NCBI GenBank assembly: GCA_036478235.1
Contig: JAZGDZ010000040.1
Span: 1-64,000 of the forward strand
DNA from: JACZWZ01 sp036478235
GTDB lineage: Bacteria; Actinomycetota; Acidimicrobiia; Spongiisociales; UBA11373
Direction: 5' to 3'
Length of the DNA stretch: 64,000 bases
Part shown: one piece after another, positions 34,360-43,520 of the stretch
Layout: each line of letters opens with the position of its first letter
Numbering within the stretch: position 1 is the stretch's first letter
Position numbers and translations under genes: made by a program
Notes under the pieces: model-generated
Told to the model about the DNA's origin: nothing
Database searches by the model: none
Seen by the model: only the letters and a program-made list of their open reading frames with translations

Positions 34360-36063
34360 TCAGCCCTGCGGTCGCCTCTCGGCCCTAGCGACGCCACCCC
34401 GGACATGATCGCGCAGGACGTCGAGACCGACGGCCCCGACCTCGAGCAGCCGCGAGTGGAAGGCCTTCTGGTCGTACCCGGCACCGAGCCGTGCCATCTC
34501 CTCGCTGCGCAGGTCGCGGATCGCCTGCTGCCCGACCTTGTAGGAGATCGCCTGCCCGGGCCAACCCAGGTAGCGATTCATCTCCGAGACGGACATGGCG
34601 TGATCCTGAGCGGCGTAGGCGTCGAGCATCTCGACTCCGCTCTCGAAGGTCCAGTGCTCGCCCGGGTGGAAGGGCTGCCCCTGAGGAATCTGCAGCTCGA
34701 GGTGGGAGCCGATGTCGATCACCACGCGGCACGCCCGCAGCATCTCCGATGCGAGCTTGCCCATCACGTAATCGGGCTTTTCGAGATAGCCGAGCTCTTC
34801 CATCAGGTCCTCGGCATACAGCGCCCAGCCCTCGCCCGATCCCGAGTACCAGATCAAGAGCTTCTGCATACGAGAGACGCGGTCGCCGGCCGTCAGCTGC
34901 AGGCCGGTCTGCAGGTGGTGCCCGGGAAACCCCTCGTGGTATGCGGTGCTGATCTCGTCGAACAGGGGAATCTGCTGCTGGTCCCCCTTCGACCAGTAGA
35001 TGGTTCCGGGCCGCTTGAAGTCCTCGCTCGGCGAGTAGTAATAGGCGCCGAGCGAGCCCCCCGGCGGCGTCATCTTGACGTCGATCGATTTGATCTCGTC
35101 CGGGACGTCGAAGTGCTCGCCGTCCAGCTCCCGCAACGCGATCATCTGGCGTTGCAGCATGAGCTCGGAAAACTCGTCCTGGCTCTTCGCCGCCCTCCCC
35201 GGGTCCGTCAGCAGCAGCTCCAGGGCGGCCGCGAGACCGCCTCCGGGAAGGATCTCCTCGGCCAGATCGGCCATCCTCGCCCGGAGGCGCTCGACCTCTT
35301 CCCATCCCCACTCGTAGGTCGCGACGGGATCGATCTGCGCGCCGAGGAACCTGGCGGCCAGGTGGGCGTACCGTTCCGGCCCGACCGCGTCCCGCTCGGC
35401 GGCCGCCGGCAAGTACTCCTGCTCGAGATAATCGGCGATGCGGCCGAATCCGGAGCGGGCGAGTTCGACTCCGGCTGCCAGCCGCCGCAGCAGAGCGGCG
35501 TCTCCAAGGCCCGACTCGGTGAGCGAGGCGGGGTACGTGGTGAAGTGGGAGTCTGCTCCTGCGTGATTGCGCGCCTGTCTGACGACCTCCTCCACCTGAC
35601 GCCGAGCCACGGTCGATCCGCGCCCCTTTCCCGCGTTCATGCGAGAGACGTACTCCTCGGCAGCGGCCGGGAGCCGCTCCAGCCGCGAAGCAATGTTCTC
35701 CCAGCCCTCGGCGCTCGACTTGTCCATCTGATCGAACGTGTCGCGTAGATCCTGCGGCGTCGAGGCAATGCTGTTGAGGTCGAGATAGTGCTCACCGAGA
35801 TCGTGATCGGCGAGATCGCGCTCCAACTCGGCGACCACGACCTCCCCGGCAAGCTCGGCCCATTCGTCGTCCGCGTCGGGCAACGACCGCACCCGCCGAA
35901 TCTGATCCCTCATCATCCCGGCGACGGCGTCGTATCCCTCGACCGAGAAGTCATTCCACAAGTGGTCGTATCCGGGAATGCCGAGATAGGTGGCGAGTAT
36001 CGGGACGGCCGCCACGATCTCGTCGACGATGTCGCTGCTGAGGGAGTAGATGTCCTCGTTCAA
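34360..36063 (-). CDS. DUF885 family zinc metallopeptidase
   Basis: 567 residues from a TTG start with GGAG five bases upstream. The family motif YHEGFPGHHLQ (HExxH-like HEGFPGH) is near residue 360 and the second conserved block GSGEGWALYAEDLMEELGY near 395 supplies the third ligand. DUF885 proteins are soluble carboxypeptidase-like enzymes; no signal peptide is visible. It is a single gene convergent with the kinase remnant and divergent from azlC. Confidence 0.88.
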   Translation of the reverse strand: MNEDIYSLSSDIVDEIVAAVPILATYLGIPGYDHLWNDFSVEGYDAVAGMMRDQIRRVRSLPDADDEWAELAGEVVVAELERDLADHDLGEHYLDLNSIASTPQDLRDTFDQMDKSSAEGWENIASRLERLPAAAEEYVSRMNAGKGRGSTVARRQVEEVVRQARNHAGADSHFTTYPASLTESGLGDAALLRRLAAGVELARSGFGRIADYLEQEYLPAAAERDAVGPERYAHLAARFLGAQIDPVATYEWGWEEVERLRARMADLAEEILPGGGLAAALELLLTDPGRAAKSQDEFSELMLQRQMIALRELDGEHFDVPDEIKSIDVKMTPPGGSLGAYYYSPSEDFKRPGTIYWSKGDQQQIPLFDEISTAYHEGFPGHHLQTGLQLTAGDRVSRMQKLLIWYSGSGEGWALYAEDLMEELGYLEKPDYVMGKLASEMLRACRVVIDIGSHLELQIPQGQPFHPGEHWTFESGVEMLDAYAAQDHAMSVSEMNRYLGWPGQAISYKVGQQAIRDLRSEEMARLGAGYDQKAFHSRLLEVGAVGLDVLRDHVRGGVARAERRPQG

Positions 36064-36142
36064 GCTGCTCTGCTCCGGGGAAGGCCCGGAGCGACGATAG
36101 CCCCGAAGAGTGCAAGAGACGGGCCGTTATCGTCTCCGGTTC

Positions 36143-36832
36143 ATGTCACCGCGACCGCCGGCACGGCCATCCATTGCAGGGATCGTCGATATCGCCCCCA
36201 TCCTCATCGGAGTGGTCCCGTTCGGGATCATCGCCGGCATCGCTGCGGTGGAGGCCGGACTGGGAACGTTCCAGGCGTATGCCGTTTCGCCTCTGGTCTT
36301 CGCCGGCGCCGCCCAGTTGGCGATGACGGACCTGATCTCCCGCGACGCGGCCGCGATCGTCGTCGTCGCAACCGCCCTCGTGATCAACTCCCGTTTTGCG
36401 ATGTACAGCGCGTCGCTGGCGCCGACATTCGGGCGGGTGGGCGCGATGCGCAAGGCGGTGGCGGCGTACCTATTGACCGATCAGGCTTTTGCGGTGAGCG
36501 TCGTCCGCTTCGACCGGGTCGACGAACCGATTTCAGCGCGCTACGCCTACTACCTCGGGGCGGGGATGGCCCTGTGGGTCACCTGGCTGGTCTCCTCGGC
36601 CGTCGGAGTGGTGGTGGGCGCGGGCGTTCCCGCTGAGTGGTCGCTCGATTTCGCCATTCCTCTGGTCTTCATCGCCTTGCTCTTCGCGGCGGTCAACGAC
36701 CGGGGAACTGGGATCGCCGCCGTCGCAGGTTTTGTTGCCGCGGTGGCTTTCGCCGGACTCCCCCTGAACCTGGGACTGCTGGTGGCATCGGGTGTGGGTA
36801 TCGCCGCCGGGGTCGTCGGACAGAGACGATGA
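36143..36832 (+). CDS. azlC: Branched-chain amino acid exporter large subunit AzlC
   Basis: 229 residues from ATG 36143; a GTG 11 codons upstream is possible. It has the AzlC pattern APILIGVVPFGIIAGIAAVEAG near the start, SPLVFAGAAQLAMTDLI, the conserved INSRFAMYSASLAP and then TDQAFAVSV. Five or more membrane segments. With AzlD it exports branched-chain amino acids. Overlaps azlD by 4 bp. Confidence 0.93.
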   Translation: MSPRPPARPSIAGIVDIAPILIGVVPFGIIAGIAAVEAGLGTFQAYAVSPLVFAGAAQLAMTDLISRDAAAIVVVATALVINSRFAMYSASLAPTFGRVGAMRKAVAAYLLTDQAFAVSVVRFDRVDEPISARYAYYLGAGMALWVTWLVSSAVGVVVGAGVPAEWSLDFAIPLVFIALLFAAVNDRGTGIAAVAGFVAAVAFAGLPLNLGLLVASGVGIAAGVVGQRR

Positions 36833-37158
36833 CGACCCACTCGACGGCGACGATATGGCTCCTCATCGGTGTGACCGCGGCGGGCACGTGGCTGATCCGC
36901 ATCTCGTTCATCGCCCTGCTGGGGCGGGTATCGGTGTTCCCCGACCTGGCGATGCGGGTGCTGAGGATGATCCCTGCGGCGGTGCTCGCGGCACTCATCG
37001 GCCCGTCGCTTACGCAGGCCGAGGGTGCTTTCGACCTCGGAACCGAGCGATTCCTGGCCGGGCTGCTGGCGGGCCTGGTCGCATGGCGCACCAGGAACGT
37101 CCTGGCGACCATCGGGGTGGGAATGGGAGGGCTCTGGCTCTTGCAGGCGGTCGGCTAG
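36829..37158 (+). CDS. azlD: Branched-chain amino acid exporter small subunit AzlD
   Basis: 109 residues from ATG 36829 in an ATGA overlap with azlC. Four short membrane segments (IWLLIGVTAAGTWLIRISFI, VLRMIPAAVLAALIGPSL and others) and the conserved RxxP region fit AzlD. It forms the exporter with AzlC. Confidence 0.92.
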   Translation: MTTHSTATIWLLIGVTAAGTWLIRISFIALLGRVSVFPDLAMRVLRMIPAAVLAALIGPSLTQAEGAFDLGTERFLAGLLAGLVAWRTRNVLATIGVGMGGLWLLQAVG

Positions 37159-37270
37159 TCGATCCGAGAACGATGAGCAGCCGCTCTTGTTCCACGGTCC
37201 ATACGCCCGAGATTGGGCCCCAAGCCCGGCACCGGCGTTATCCTCGAAATCACCCTCCCCCGGAGTCCCG

Positions 37271-38419
37271 ATGCTGATCGCAGCACTGGATCCAGAGATC
37301 TACTTGAAGTCGCAGCGCACTCAGCGGCGAATGGTCGGCGCCCTCGTGTCGGCCATCACGGACTCGTTCGGAGGCGACGTTGAGCTCAGGCGTCTCGCCG
37401 GCCACCGGCTGGCGGTAGCCACCGAGCGCTCCGATGCAATCGACCGGCTCGCTCACATCTTCGGTATCCGCGCCGTCGAGACCGTCGAACCGGTCCAGAT
37501 CACCACGGTTCGGCAGCTTGCCGAGACCGTAGCCGAACGGTTCGCCGACCGGGTCGAGGGAAAGACCTTCGCCGTTCGCCCGACCCGCATGGGGTCGCAC
37601 GACTGGTCGTCACAGGATCTGGCCGTGGCTGCCGGATCGCTGCTCGTCGAGGCGGGCGGGTCCGTCGACCTCAGCCGGCCCGAGTACACGGTTGTCGTCC
37701 GGGTGGTCGACGACGTGGCGTACCTGACCCTCGACGTTGCGCCCGGGGTCGGGGGGCTGCCCCCCGGGACCCAGGGCAAGGCCCTCATGCTCTTCTCCGG
37801 AGGCATCGACTCGCCGGTGGCCGCCTTCCTCATGGCGCGCCGCGGAGTCGCCCTCGACTACCTCCACTTCTCGCTCGGGTGCGGCCAGGCCGATCACGCC
37901 GCCGGTGTCGCTCACCTACTGACGGATCGCTACGGGGCGGGTACGGACCCGATGCTGCACGTCGTCGATCTGGAACCGGCAGTCGCCGAGATCCAGCACC
38001 GGGTCCCGGCGCGGGAACGGCAGATGGCTCTCAAGGGGGTCATGTACCGGGCATCCGCCGCCGTCGCCGGTGCCGACGGGACGGTCCGAGCACTGGTGAA
38101 CGGCGAGTCGCTCGGACAGGTGTCGACACAGACGCTCGACAACGTCGCCGCACTGGATCGACTGATCAGCATCCCGATGCTGCGCCCCCTCATCGGGCTC
38201 TCCAAGGAGACGATCATGACAAAAGCCCGCGAGATCGGGACGTTCGAGGTCTCGTCCCGCACCAGGGAGCTGTGTGACATCGCCGGAGGCGCCAGGGTGT
38301 CTGTCTCGACGAGGCCGGCCAAGCTGGCAGTCATCACCGAAGGGCTCGGCGATCTCGTGGACCACGCAGTGATGACGACGAAGTCGATGCGCCTGACCGA
38401 CTGGATGCCCGGAGGCTGA
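37271..38419 (+). CDS. thiI: tRNA 4-thiouridine synthetase ThiI (no rhodanese domain)
   Basis: 382 residues from ATG 37271. It has an N-terminal ferredoxin-like/THUMP region (about residues 20-165) and a PP-loop ATPase domain with LMLFSGGIDSPVAAFLMARR, then LVNGESLGQVSTQTLDNV and RPLIGLSKETIM. ThiI adenylates U8 of tRNA for sulfur transfer. The C-terminal rhodanese domain of the E. coli type is absent, as in many Gram-positives, so the sulfur must come from another protein. It follows azlD by 112 bp. Confidence 0.93.
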   Translation: MLIAALDPEIYLKSQRTQRRMVGALVSAITDSFGGDVELRRLAGHRLAVATERSDAIDRLAHIFGIRAVETVEPVQITTVRQLAETVAERFADRVEGKTFAVRPTRMGSHDWSSQDLAVAAGSLLVEAGGSVDLSRPEYTVVVRVVDDVAYLTLDVAPGVGGLPPGTQGKALMLFSGGIDSPVAAFLMARRGVALDYLHFSLGCGQADHAAGVAHLLTDRYGAGTDPMLHVVDLEPAVAEIQHRVPARERQMALKGVMYRASAAVAGADGTVRALVNGESLGQVSTQTLDNVAALDRLISIPMLRPLIGLSKETIMTKAREIGTFEVSSRTRELCDIAGGARVSVSTRPAKLAVITEGLGDLVDHAVMTTKSMRLTDWMPGG

Positions 38420-38546
38420 GATACCGGGGATGTGGACATCCCGAAAACCACCGAGCCGGACCCGTCGAAGTCGAACCTGCCCACGCTCTTAGAGGGGTAT
38501 CGACCAGAAGCGTTCCATCACTTGGGGGCACTACCGTATCCGCCTC

Positions 38547-39473
38547 ATGGCCGAAGCACTGGTGCACGCCCGCGACCTCAAGAAGGAGTTCGGAGAGCTC
38601 GTCGCTGTGGACGGGATCGACTTCGAGGTGAGGGTCGGCGAGGCGTTCGGATTCCTCGGCCCCAACGGGGCGGGCAAGTCGTCGACGATGAAGATGATCG
38701 GCGCCGTATCCCCCAAGACCGCCGGGGAGCTGACGGTGCTCGGGATGGATCCGGGCGTGGACGGGCAGAAGATTCGGGCCCGGCTCGGAGTCATCCCCCA
38801 GGAGGACAACCTCGATCTCGAGTTGACCGTCTACGAGAACCTCCTCATCTACGGCCGCTACTTCGGGATGAGCCGGAAGGTGATCAACGAACGCATCGAC
38901 GACCTGTTGGCATTCACGCAGCTGGATGAGCGGCGCAACAGCCGGGTCGAGCCTCTGTCGGGCGGGATGAAGCGGCGGCTCACGATCGCCCGCGGGCTCA
39001 TCAACACGCCCGAGCTCCTCATCCTCGACGAGCCGACCACCGGACTCGACCCCCAGGCCCGCCATCTCCTCTGGGACCGCCTCTACCGCCTCAAGCAGGA
39101 GGGAGTGACGCTCATCATCACGACCCACTACATGGACGAAGCCGAACAGCTTTGCGACCGGCTCGTGATCATGGACAAGGGCAAGATCGTCGCCGAAGGG
39201 TCACCCGACGAGCTCATCGAAAAACACACCAAGCGGGAGGTCCTCGAACTTCGATTCCCGGTGGGAGCGCAGGAGAAGCATGTCGACGTGCTGAATGACC
39301 TGGCGGCGCGGGTCGAGGTGCTCCCCGACCGCGTGCTGCTCTACACCGACGACGCCGACAAGACGGGCGACGAGATCCACGAGCGAGGAATCTTCCCCGA
39401 GTCCACGGTCAGCCGCCGCTCAACGCTCGAGGACGTGTTCCTCAGGCTGACGGGCCGAACCCTGGTCGACTGA
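38547..39473 (+). CDS. ABC transporter ATP-binding protein (NodI/DrrA-like)
   Basis: 308 residues with Walker A GPNGAGKSST, signature LSGGMKRRLTIARGL, Walker B LLILDEPTTGLDP and H-loop ITTHYMDEAEQL. TGATG overlap with the first permease. It drives the two permeases that follow. The TTGGGG and TACCGTAT boxes just upstream could be a promoter with a very short leader. Confidence 0.95.
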   Translation: MAEALVHARDLKKEFGELVAVDGIDFEVRVGEAFGFLGPNGAGKSSTMKMIGAVSPKTAGELTVLGMDPGVDGQKIRARLGVIPQEDNLDLELTVYENLLIYGRYFGMSRKVINERIDDLLAFTQLDERRNSRVEPLSGGMKRRLTIARGLINTPELLILDEPTTGLDPQARHLLWDRLYRLKQEGVTLIITTHYMDEAEQLCDRLVIMDKGKIVAEGSPDELIEKHTKREVLELRFPVGAQEKHVDVLNDLAARVEVLPDRVLLYTDDADKTGDEIHERGIFPESTVSRRSTLEDVFLRLTGRTLVD

Positions 39474-40249
39474 TGCTCCTCGCCCATCCCGGACGTGTCG
39501 TCGAAGCCTCCGCCCGGGTCTACCGCCGCACCTGGCGCGGCAGCGTGATCAGTACCTTCTTCAATCCGATCCTGTACCTGCTGGCGATGGGCGTCGGCCT
39601 GGGAAAGCTGGTGGACGAGGGCGCCGGTACCACATCTCTGGATCTGCCGTACCTGACGTTTCTGGCGCCGGGTCTCCTTGCGGCCACTGCGATGATGACC
39701 GGCGCTGGCGACGCCTCGTGGCCGGTGATGGCCGGGATCAAGTGGCGCAAGACCTACGAGGCGGTGCTAGCCACTCCCGTCGGGGTCGGCGACCTCGTCA
39801 TCGGCCATCTGTCCTGGGTGGGAGTGCGCCTGGTCTTCGTGACCGTCGTGTACTCGGGTGTGATGACGGCCTTCGGGGCGACGACCGTGGCCGAGGGCCT
39901 GCTCTCGATCCCACCGGCCGTGCTCACCGGCCTGGGGTTCGCAGCCGTCATCACCGCCTACACCGCTCGGCTCAAGGACGAGCAGGGCTTGGCGGCCTTG
40001 TTCCGATTCGCCGTGATGCCGCTGTTCCTCTTCTCGGGCACGTTCTTCCCCCTGGACCAGCTGCCGGCCTGGGCACAGCCGGTCGCCGCGGCCACACCGC
40101 TGTACCACGGCGTGTCGCTGTGTCGGGGCCTCGCCCTCGGAACCGGCTTCGAGGTTCACCCCGCCGTCAGCGTCGCCTATCTCGTCGCCATGGTCACGCT
40201 CGGGACGATCCTGGCGATCCGCCTGATGGCCAGGAGGCTGGTCACATGA
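39473..40249 (+). CDS. ABC-2 type permease, first of pair (NodJ-like)
   Basis: 258 residues, six membrane segments, with the ABC-2/NodJ pattern FFNPILYLLAMGVGLGKLVDEG, then FAVMPLFLFSGTFFPLDQLPAW and ATPLYHGVSLCRGLALG. It starts in the ATPase stop (TGATG) and overlaps the second permease by 4 bp. Two similar permeases in a row suggest a heterodimer. Confidence 0.92.
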   Translation: MLLAHPGRVVEASARVYRRTWRGSVISTFFNPILYLLAMGVGLGKLVDEGAGTTSLDLPYLTFLAPGLLAATAMMTGAGDASWPVMAGIKWRKTYEAVLATPVGVGDLVIGHLSWVGVRLVFVTVVYSGVMTAFGATTVAEGLLSIPPAVLTGLGFAAVITAYTARLKDEQGLAALFRFAVMPLFLFSGTFFPLDQLPAWAQPVAAATPLYHGVSLCRGLALGTGFEVHPAVSVAYLVAMVTLGTILAIRLMARRLVT

Positions 40250-41061
40250 GGGATTCGGCCACGCTGAGCGCCCGGGTCATTCCGCCTCCCGTTCTCGCCG
40301 GAGGTGGGGCCACCAAGATTCTGGAGAGGAACTTCCTCGTCTACCGCAGGATCTGGCTGATCGTCTTCTCAGGCTTCTTCGAGCCGATCTTCTACCTGTT
40401 CTCGATAGGGATCGGTCTCGGCAAACTGATAGGAGACGTCGCCGGTCCCGGAGGGGAACCGATCGAGTACGCCGCCTTCGTCGCCCCGGCGCTCCTCGGG
40501 GCGTCGGCGATGAACGGCGCCATCTACGAGTCCACCTTCAACATCTTCTTCAAGCTGCGATACGGCAAGGTGTACGACGCGATCCTGGCCACTCCGATGC
40601 TGCCTCGCCACATTGCGGTCGGCGAGATCTCCTGGTCGCTCGGCCGCGGCGCCCTCTACGCGAGCGCCTTCCTGGTCGTGATCACGGCCTTCGGCTACGT
40701 GCACTCGACCTGGGCTCTCATGGCGATCCCGGCCGCAGTCCTCATCGGATTCGCCTTCGGAGCCGTCGGGATGGCGACGACGACGTTCATGAAATCCTGG
40801 CAGGACTTCGATCTGGTCAACATGGTCGTGCTGCCGCTCTTCCTGTTCTCGGGAACCTTCTACCCCCTCGAGGTCTACCCGGACATCTTCCGGGTGCTCA
40901 CCAGGTTCTCCCCGCTGTACCACGGTGTCGAGCTGATCCGAGCCCTCACCCTCGGCGTCTTCGACTGGAGCCTGGTCGGCCATATCGGGTTCCTTGTCGC
41001 AATGGGAGCGATCGGCGTGGCCATCGCCTCGCGCCGCCTCGACAAGCTGCTGCTGGCGTAG
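40246..41061 (+). CDS. ABC-2 type permease, second of pair (NodJ-like)
   Basis: 271 residues from ATG 40246. It is clearly paralogous to the preceding protein: GFFEPIFYLFSIGIGLGKLI, YGKVYDAILATPMLPRHIAV, VVLPLFLFSGTFYPLEVYPD and FSPLYHGVELIRALTLG align throughout. Gene duplication has given an exporter with two different membrane subunits. Substrate unknown; NodIJ-type systems export lipo-oligosaccharides. Confidence 0.92.
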   Translation: MRDSATLSARVIPPPVLAGGGATKILERNFLVYRRIWLIVFSGFFEPIFYLFSIGIGLGKLIGDVAGPGGEPIEYAAFVAPALLGASAMNGAIYESTFNIFFKLRYGKVYDAILATPMLPRHIAVGEISWSLGRGALYASAFLVVITAFGYVHSTWALMAIPAAVLIGFAFGAVGMATTTFMKSWQDFDLVNMVVLPLFLFSGTFYPLEVYPDIFRVLTRFSPLYHGVELIRALTLGVFDWSLVGHIGFLVAMGAIGVAIASRRLDKLLLA

Positions 41062-41140
41062 TTGGTGGGTCCCCAGGGACCCCCCTCCGGCAGCGGCGGC
41101 AAAGCCGCCTCCGCCCTCTCCCCCCTCAGGGAGGAGAGCA

Positions 41141-41175
41141 CACAAAGACCCGCCCATCGAGGGCGGGTCTTTGTG
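41141..41175. terminator. Bidirectional terminator between permease and ssrA
   Basis: A perfect 15-bp stem CACAAAGACCCGCCC (41141-41155) with its complement (41161-41175) and loop ATCGA; the arms provide TTTG on either side. It serves the plus-strand exporter operon and the minus-strand ssrA, whose 3' end it overlaps by 2 bases. Confidence 0.88.
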
Positions 41176-41523
41176 GAGGTGCGGGGAGTCGAACCCCGGT
41201 CCTCTGAGGCTTCGGCGTCGGCATCTCCGAGCGCAGCCGATAGCGAGCTTCGGAACGCGGGGCCCTATCGGCGGGTGGTCCTGCGCCCTAGCCGGAGTTG
41301 GTCTTGACCCGCCGGTCCCGGCATCCCGGCGGAGGCATCCCCTATTGCGACGCCCGGACCTGGTGAGAGGGGAACCCTCCAGACGGACGGACTGCGTTGT
41401 TAGGCAGCCAGTGCGAAGTTGTCTTCGGCACTTGGTTTGTTTCCCGGCTCTTTAACGAGGACTCCGGGGACCTCGGCTCGCTTCCGACGCTTCAACCCTC
41501 AAAGTCGAAACCATGTCACCCCC
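41174..41523 (-). ncRNA. ssrA: Transfer-messenger RNA
   Basis: 350 nt on the minus strand. The 5' end GGGGGTGACATGGTTTCGAC and the 3' end (T-arm CCGGGGTTCGACTCCCCG and CACCTCCA) form the Ala-type acceptor end. The tag reading frame ends GCC GAA GAC AAC TTC GCA CTG GCT GCC TAA, giving a tag ...NKPSAEDNFALAA. tmRNA with SmpB rescues stalled ribosomes and tags proteins for ClpXP, whose genes lie at 21-23 kb. No CCA is encoded. smpB is upstream on the same strand. Confidence 0.95.
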
Positions 41524-41593
41524 GTGAGGGTGCGCAAAGCGCACTCGCAAGATACAACGATCGGCAGGCGAAGGTGGATTCCTGAAGGAGGGA

Positions 41594-41864
41594 AAGTCTC
41601 CAGTCTCCAGCCAGCGTCGCTGTCGATCGCCCGCCCCACGATCGCCCGCAAAGCGATTGCCCGCCGAGCCCAGCGAGGCGATTGCCGGAGGCTCTCTGGG
41701 AGCCGACGCTTAGCAAGTTGCCAGCTGCCAGCTGCCAGTAGCTTCTCAGTCCACGCTCCTGTGCCGCATCGCCCGTTGCATCCCCATGCCCATGGCTCTT
41801 CGGCTCACACCTCATCGCAGTGTCGCCCGGGTCCCTGCCCGGGCGACCGAGATGCAACGATGTG
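41594..41864. repeat. Heptamer arrays and duplicated smpB 3' end
   Basis: Short arrays: AGTCTCC twice (near 41595) and GCCAGCT, GCCAGCT, GCCAGTA (41719-41739). CGATCGCCCGC-like units recur near 41640-41690. 41760-41782 repeats exactly 23 bp from inside the smpB 3' end (41895-41917). Next to it ATGGCTCTTCGGCTCACACC resembles module 4 of the repeat family, and GTCGCCCGGGTCCCTGCCCGGGCGAC is a hairpin. Confidence 0.75.
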
Positions 41865-41880
41865 CCACCGCTACATCACA

Positions 41881-42339
41881 TCAATCGATGTCCTTGTGCC
41901 GCATCGCCCGTTGCATCTCTCTGTCGGCCTGGCGGCGCCTGAGGGTCTCGCGCTTGTCACGATGCGCCTTGCCCTTGCCGAGGCCGAGCTCGATCTTGGC
42001 CTTGCCGTCCTTGAAATACAGCTTCGTCGGAATGAGGGTCAAGCCGCGTTCGGCGAGCTTCGACGCGATCTTGCTGATCTCGCGCTTGTGCAGCAGGAGC
42101 TTTCGCTCGCGCTCCGGCTCGTGCCCCCCGTCCCTGGCGAACTCGTACGGCGCGATGCGCAGGCCGACAAGCCACAGCTCGCCGCCACGCACGACGCCAT
42201 AGGAATCCTTGAGGTCGGCGCGACCCATCCGCAGACTCTTGACCTCGGAACCGAGAAGAACTATCCCGGCCTCGAAGGTCTCCGAGATCTCGTAGTTGAA
42301 GCGGGCTCTGCGGTTGGTGGCAATCGTCTTGACGCTCAT
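41881..42339 (-). CDS. smpB: SsrA-binding protein SmpB
   Basis: 152 residues from ATG 42339 (TGATG overlap with the murein hydrolase stop). It has the SmpB core ATNRRARFNYEISETFEAGI, LLGSEVKSLR, the IAPYEF motif and the basic C-terminal tail KGKAHRDKRETLRRRQADRE that enters the ribosomal mRNA channel. It works with the ssrA RNA encoded downstream. Confidence 0.97.
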   Translation of the reverse strand: MSVKTIATNRRARFNYEISETFEAGIVLLGSEVKSLRMGRADLKDSYGVVRGGELWLVGLRIAPYEFARDGGHEPERERKLLLHKREISKIASKLAERGLTLIPTKLYFKDGKAKIELGLGKGKAHRDKRETLRRRQADREMQRAMRHKDID

Positions 42340-43520
42340 CACAAGTACGGTGCCGGGTCGACCGGGGTCCCGCTGAGCCTCACTTCCCAGTGGAGATGGC
42401 ACCCCGTCGACACCCCCGTAGTCCCGACAAGCCCGATCTGCTCGCCGGTGCCGACCATCTGCCCGTAGGAGACACCGAGCGATGATTGGTGGGCATACAG
42501 GGTCGCGAGTCCTCCGCCGTGGTCGATCATCGTGGCGAGTCCGTACCCGCCTTTCCATCCGGCGAAGATCACCCGGCCGGCACCGGCGGCCACGATCGGT
42601 GAGCCGCAGGAGCCGTGCATGTCCCAGCCGGTGTGGAGGAGCTGCGTGCCGTAGATGGGATGGATTCGGTAGCCGAACCCGCTCTCGACCGCCCCGGGCA
42701 CCGGCCGGAGCAGGACTCCGGGAGCCACTCCGCCAATGCTCTGCTCCTGTGCGATCAGCAGACGGATCGCCTCCTCGTCCCGTGCCAGAGCGACCAGCTC
42801 GCCCTCGATCTCTCGAATACGGCGATCCATCTCATGCAGCAGGGCGTGCTGCTCGACCAGGCGAGCCTCGACCTCGGCCGCCCTCACAGCGACTGCGGCC
42901 GCGGCGGCCTTTCGCTCCTGCTCCTGCGCGGCCAGAGTGGTGCGATAGTCCTCGGCCCGGGCCCGATCAGCGGCGAGCCGATCGGCCTCCTGCTGCTCCT
43001 GATAGCGGTGGAGCTCGTACTCGGCGATCACCCGGTCCGCCACGTTCTGGACACGATTGGCGTACACGAGACCAACACCGGCATCGGGACTGTCCCCGCC
43101 GGCAAACACGACCGACACATCAGCGTGGGCGGACATGTAGATGTCGACGGCTCGAGCCAACGCCGCTTCCCGTTCGACCCGGGCCCTGGCGCGGAGATCG
43201 ATGATGATCCCTTGACGCTCTTCGATCCTCTCGACCAAGTCGCTCAACAGCGTCTCGGTGGCACCGATCTCCGCCTCGGTGGCGGCCAGTTGCTGCTCGG
43301 CCGCGGCCAGCTCGGCGACCACCGCTTTCAGCGCCCGGGCCGTCTCGAGTACTTCGGCAGCGAACTCGGTGCGTGCACCCTCCGCCGCTGCAATGGCAGC
43401 CTCGAGGTCCTCGATCTGCAATTCGACCTCGGCCAGGTCCGAGTCGAGGTCGGCAGCGGCCGGAGCCGCCAGCAACAACAGGACGACGGCGGCGACTGCC
43501 GGCGTCAGGAAACGCCGCAT
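42339..43520 (-). CDS. Secreted coiled-coil M23 peptidase, FtsEX-linked murein hydrolase (EnvC-like)
   Basis: 393 residues from ATG 43520: signal peptide (LTPAVAAVVLLLLAAPAAA), two long coiled coils (about residues 24-120 and 170-260) and a complete M23 domain with HTGWDMHG and GCHLHWEVR, so both His of HxH are present and the enzyme should be active. It overlaps ftsX and smpB by one base (TGATG). FtsEX controls such hydrolases (EnvC in E. coli, PcsB in streptococci, RipC in mycobacteria) to split septal peptidoglycan. Contrast with the degenerate M23 protein at 2.6-3.2 kb. Confidence 0.93.
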   Translation of the reverse strand: MRRFLTPAVAAVVLLLLAAPAAADLDSDLAEVELQIEDLEAAIAAAEGARTEFAAEVLETARALKAVVAELAAAEQQLAATEAEIGATETLLSDLVERIEERQGIIIDLRARARVEREAALARAVDIYMSAHADVSVVFAGGDSPDAGVGLVYANRVQNVADRVIAEYELHRYQEQQEADRLAADRARAEDYRTTLAAQEQERKAAAAAVAVRAAEVEARLVEQHALLHEMDRRIREIEGELVALARDEEAIRLLIAQEQSIGGVAPGVLLRPVPGAVESGFGYRIHPIYGTQLLHTGWDMHGSCGSPIVAAGAGRVIFAGWKGGYGLATMIDHGGGLATLYAHQSSLGVSYGQMVGTGEQIGLVGTTGVSTGCHLHWEVRLSGTPVDPAPYL

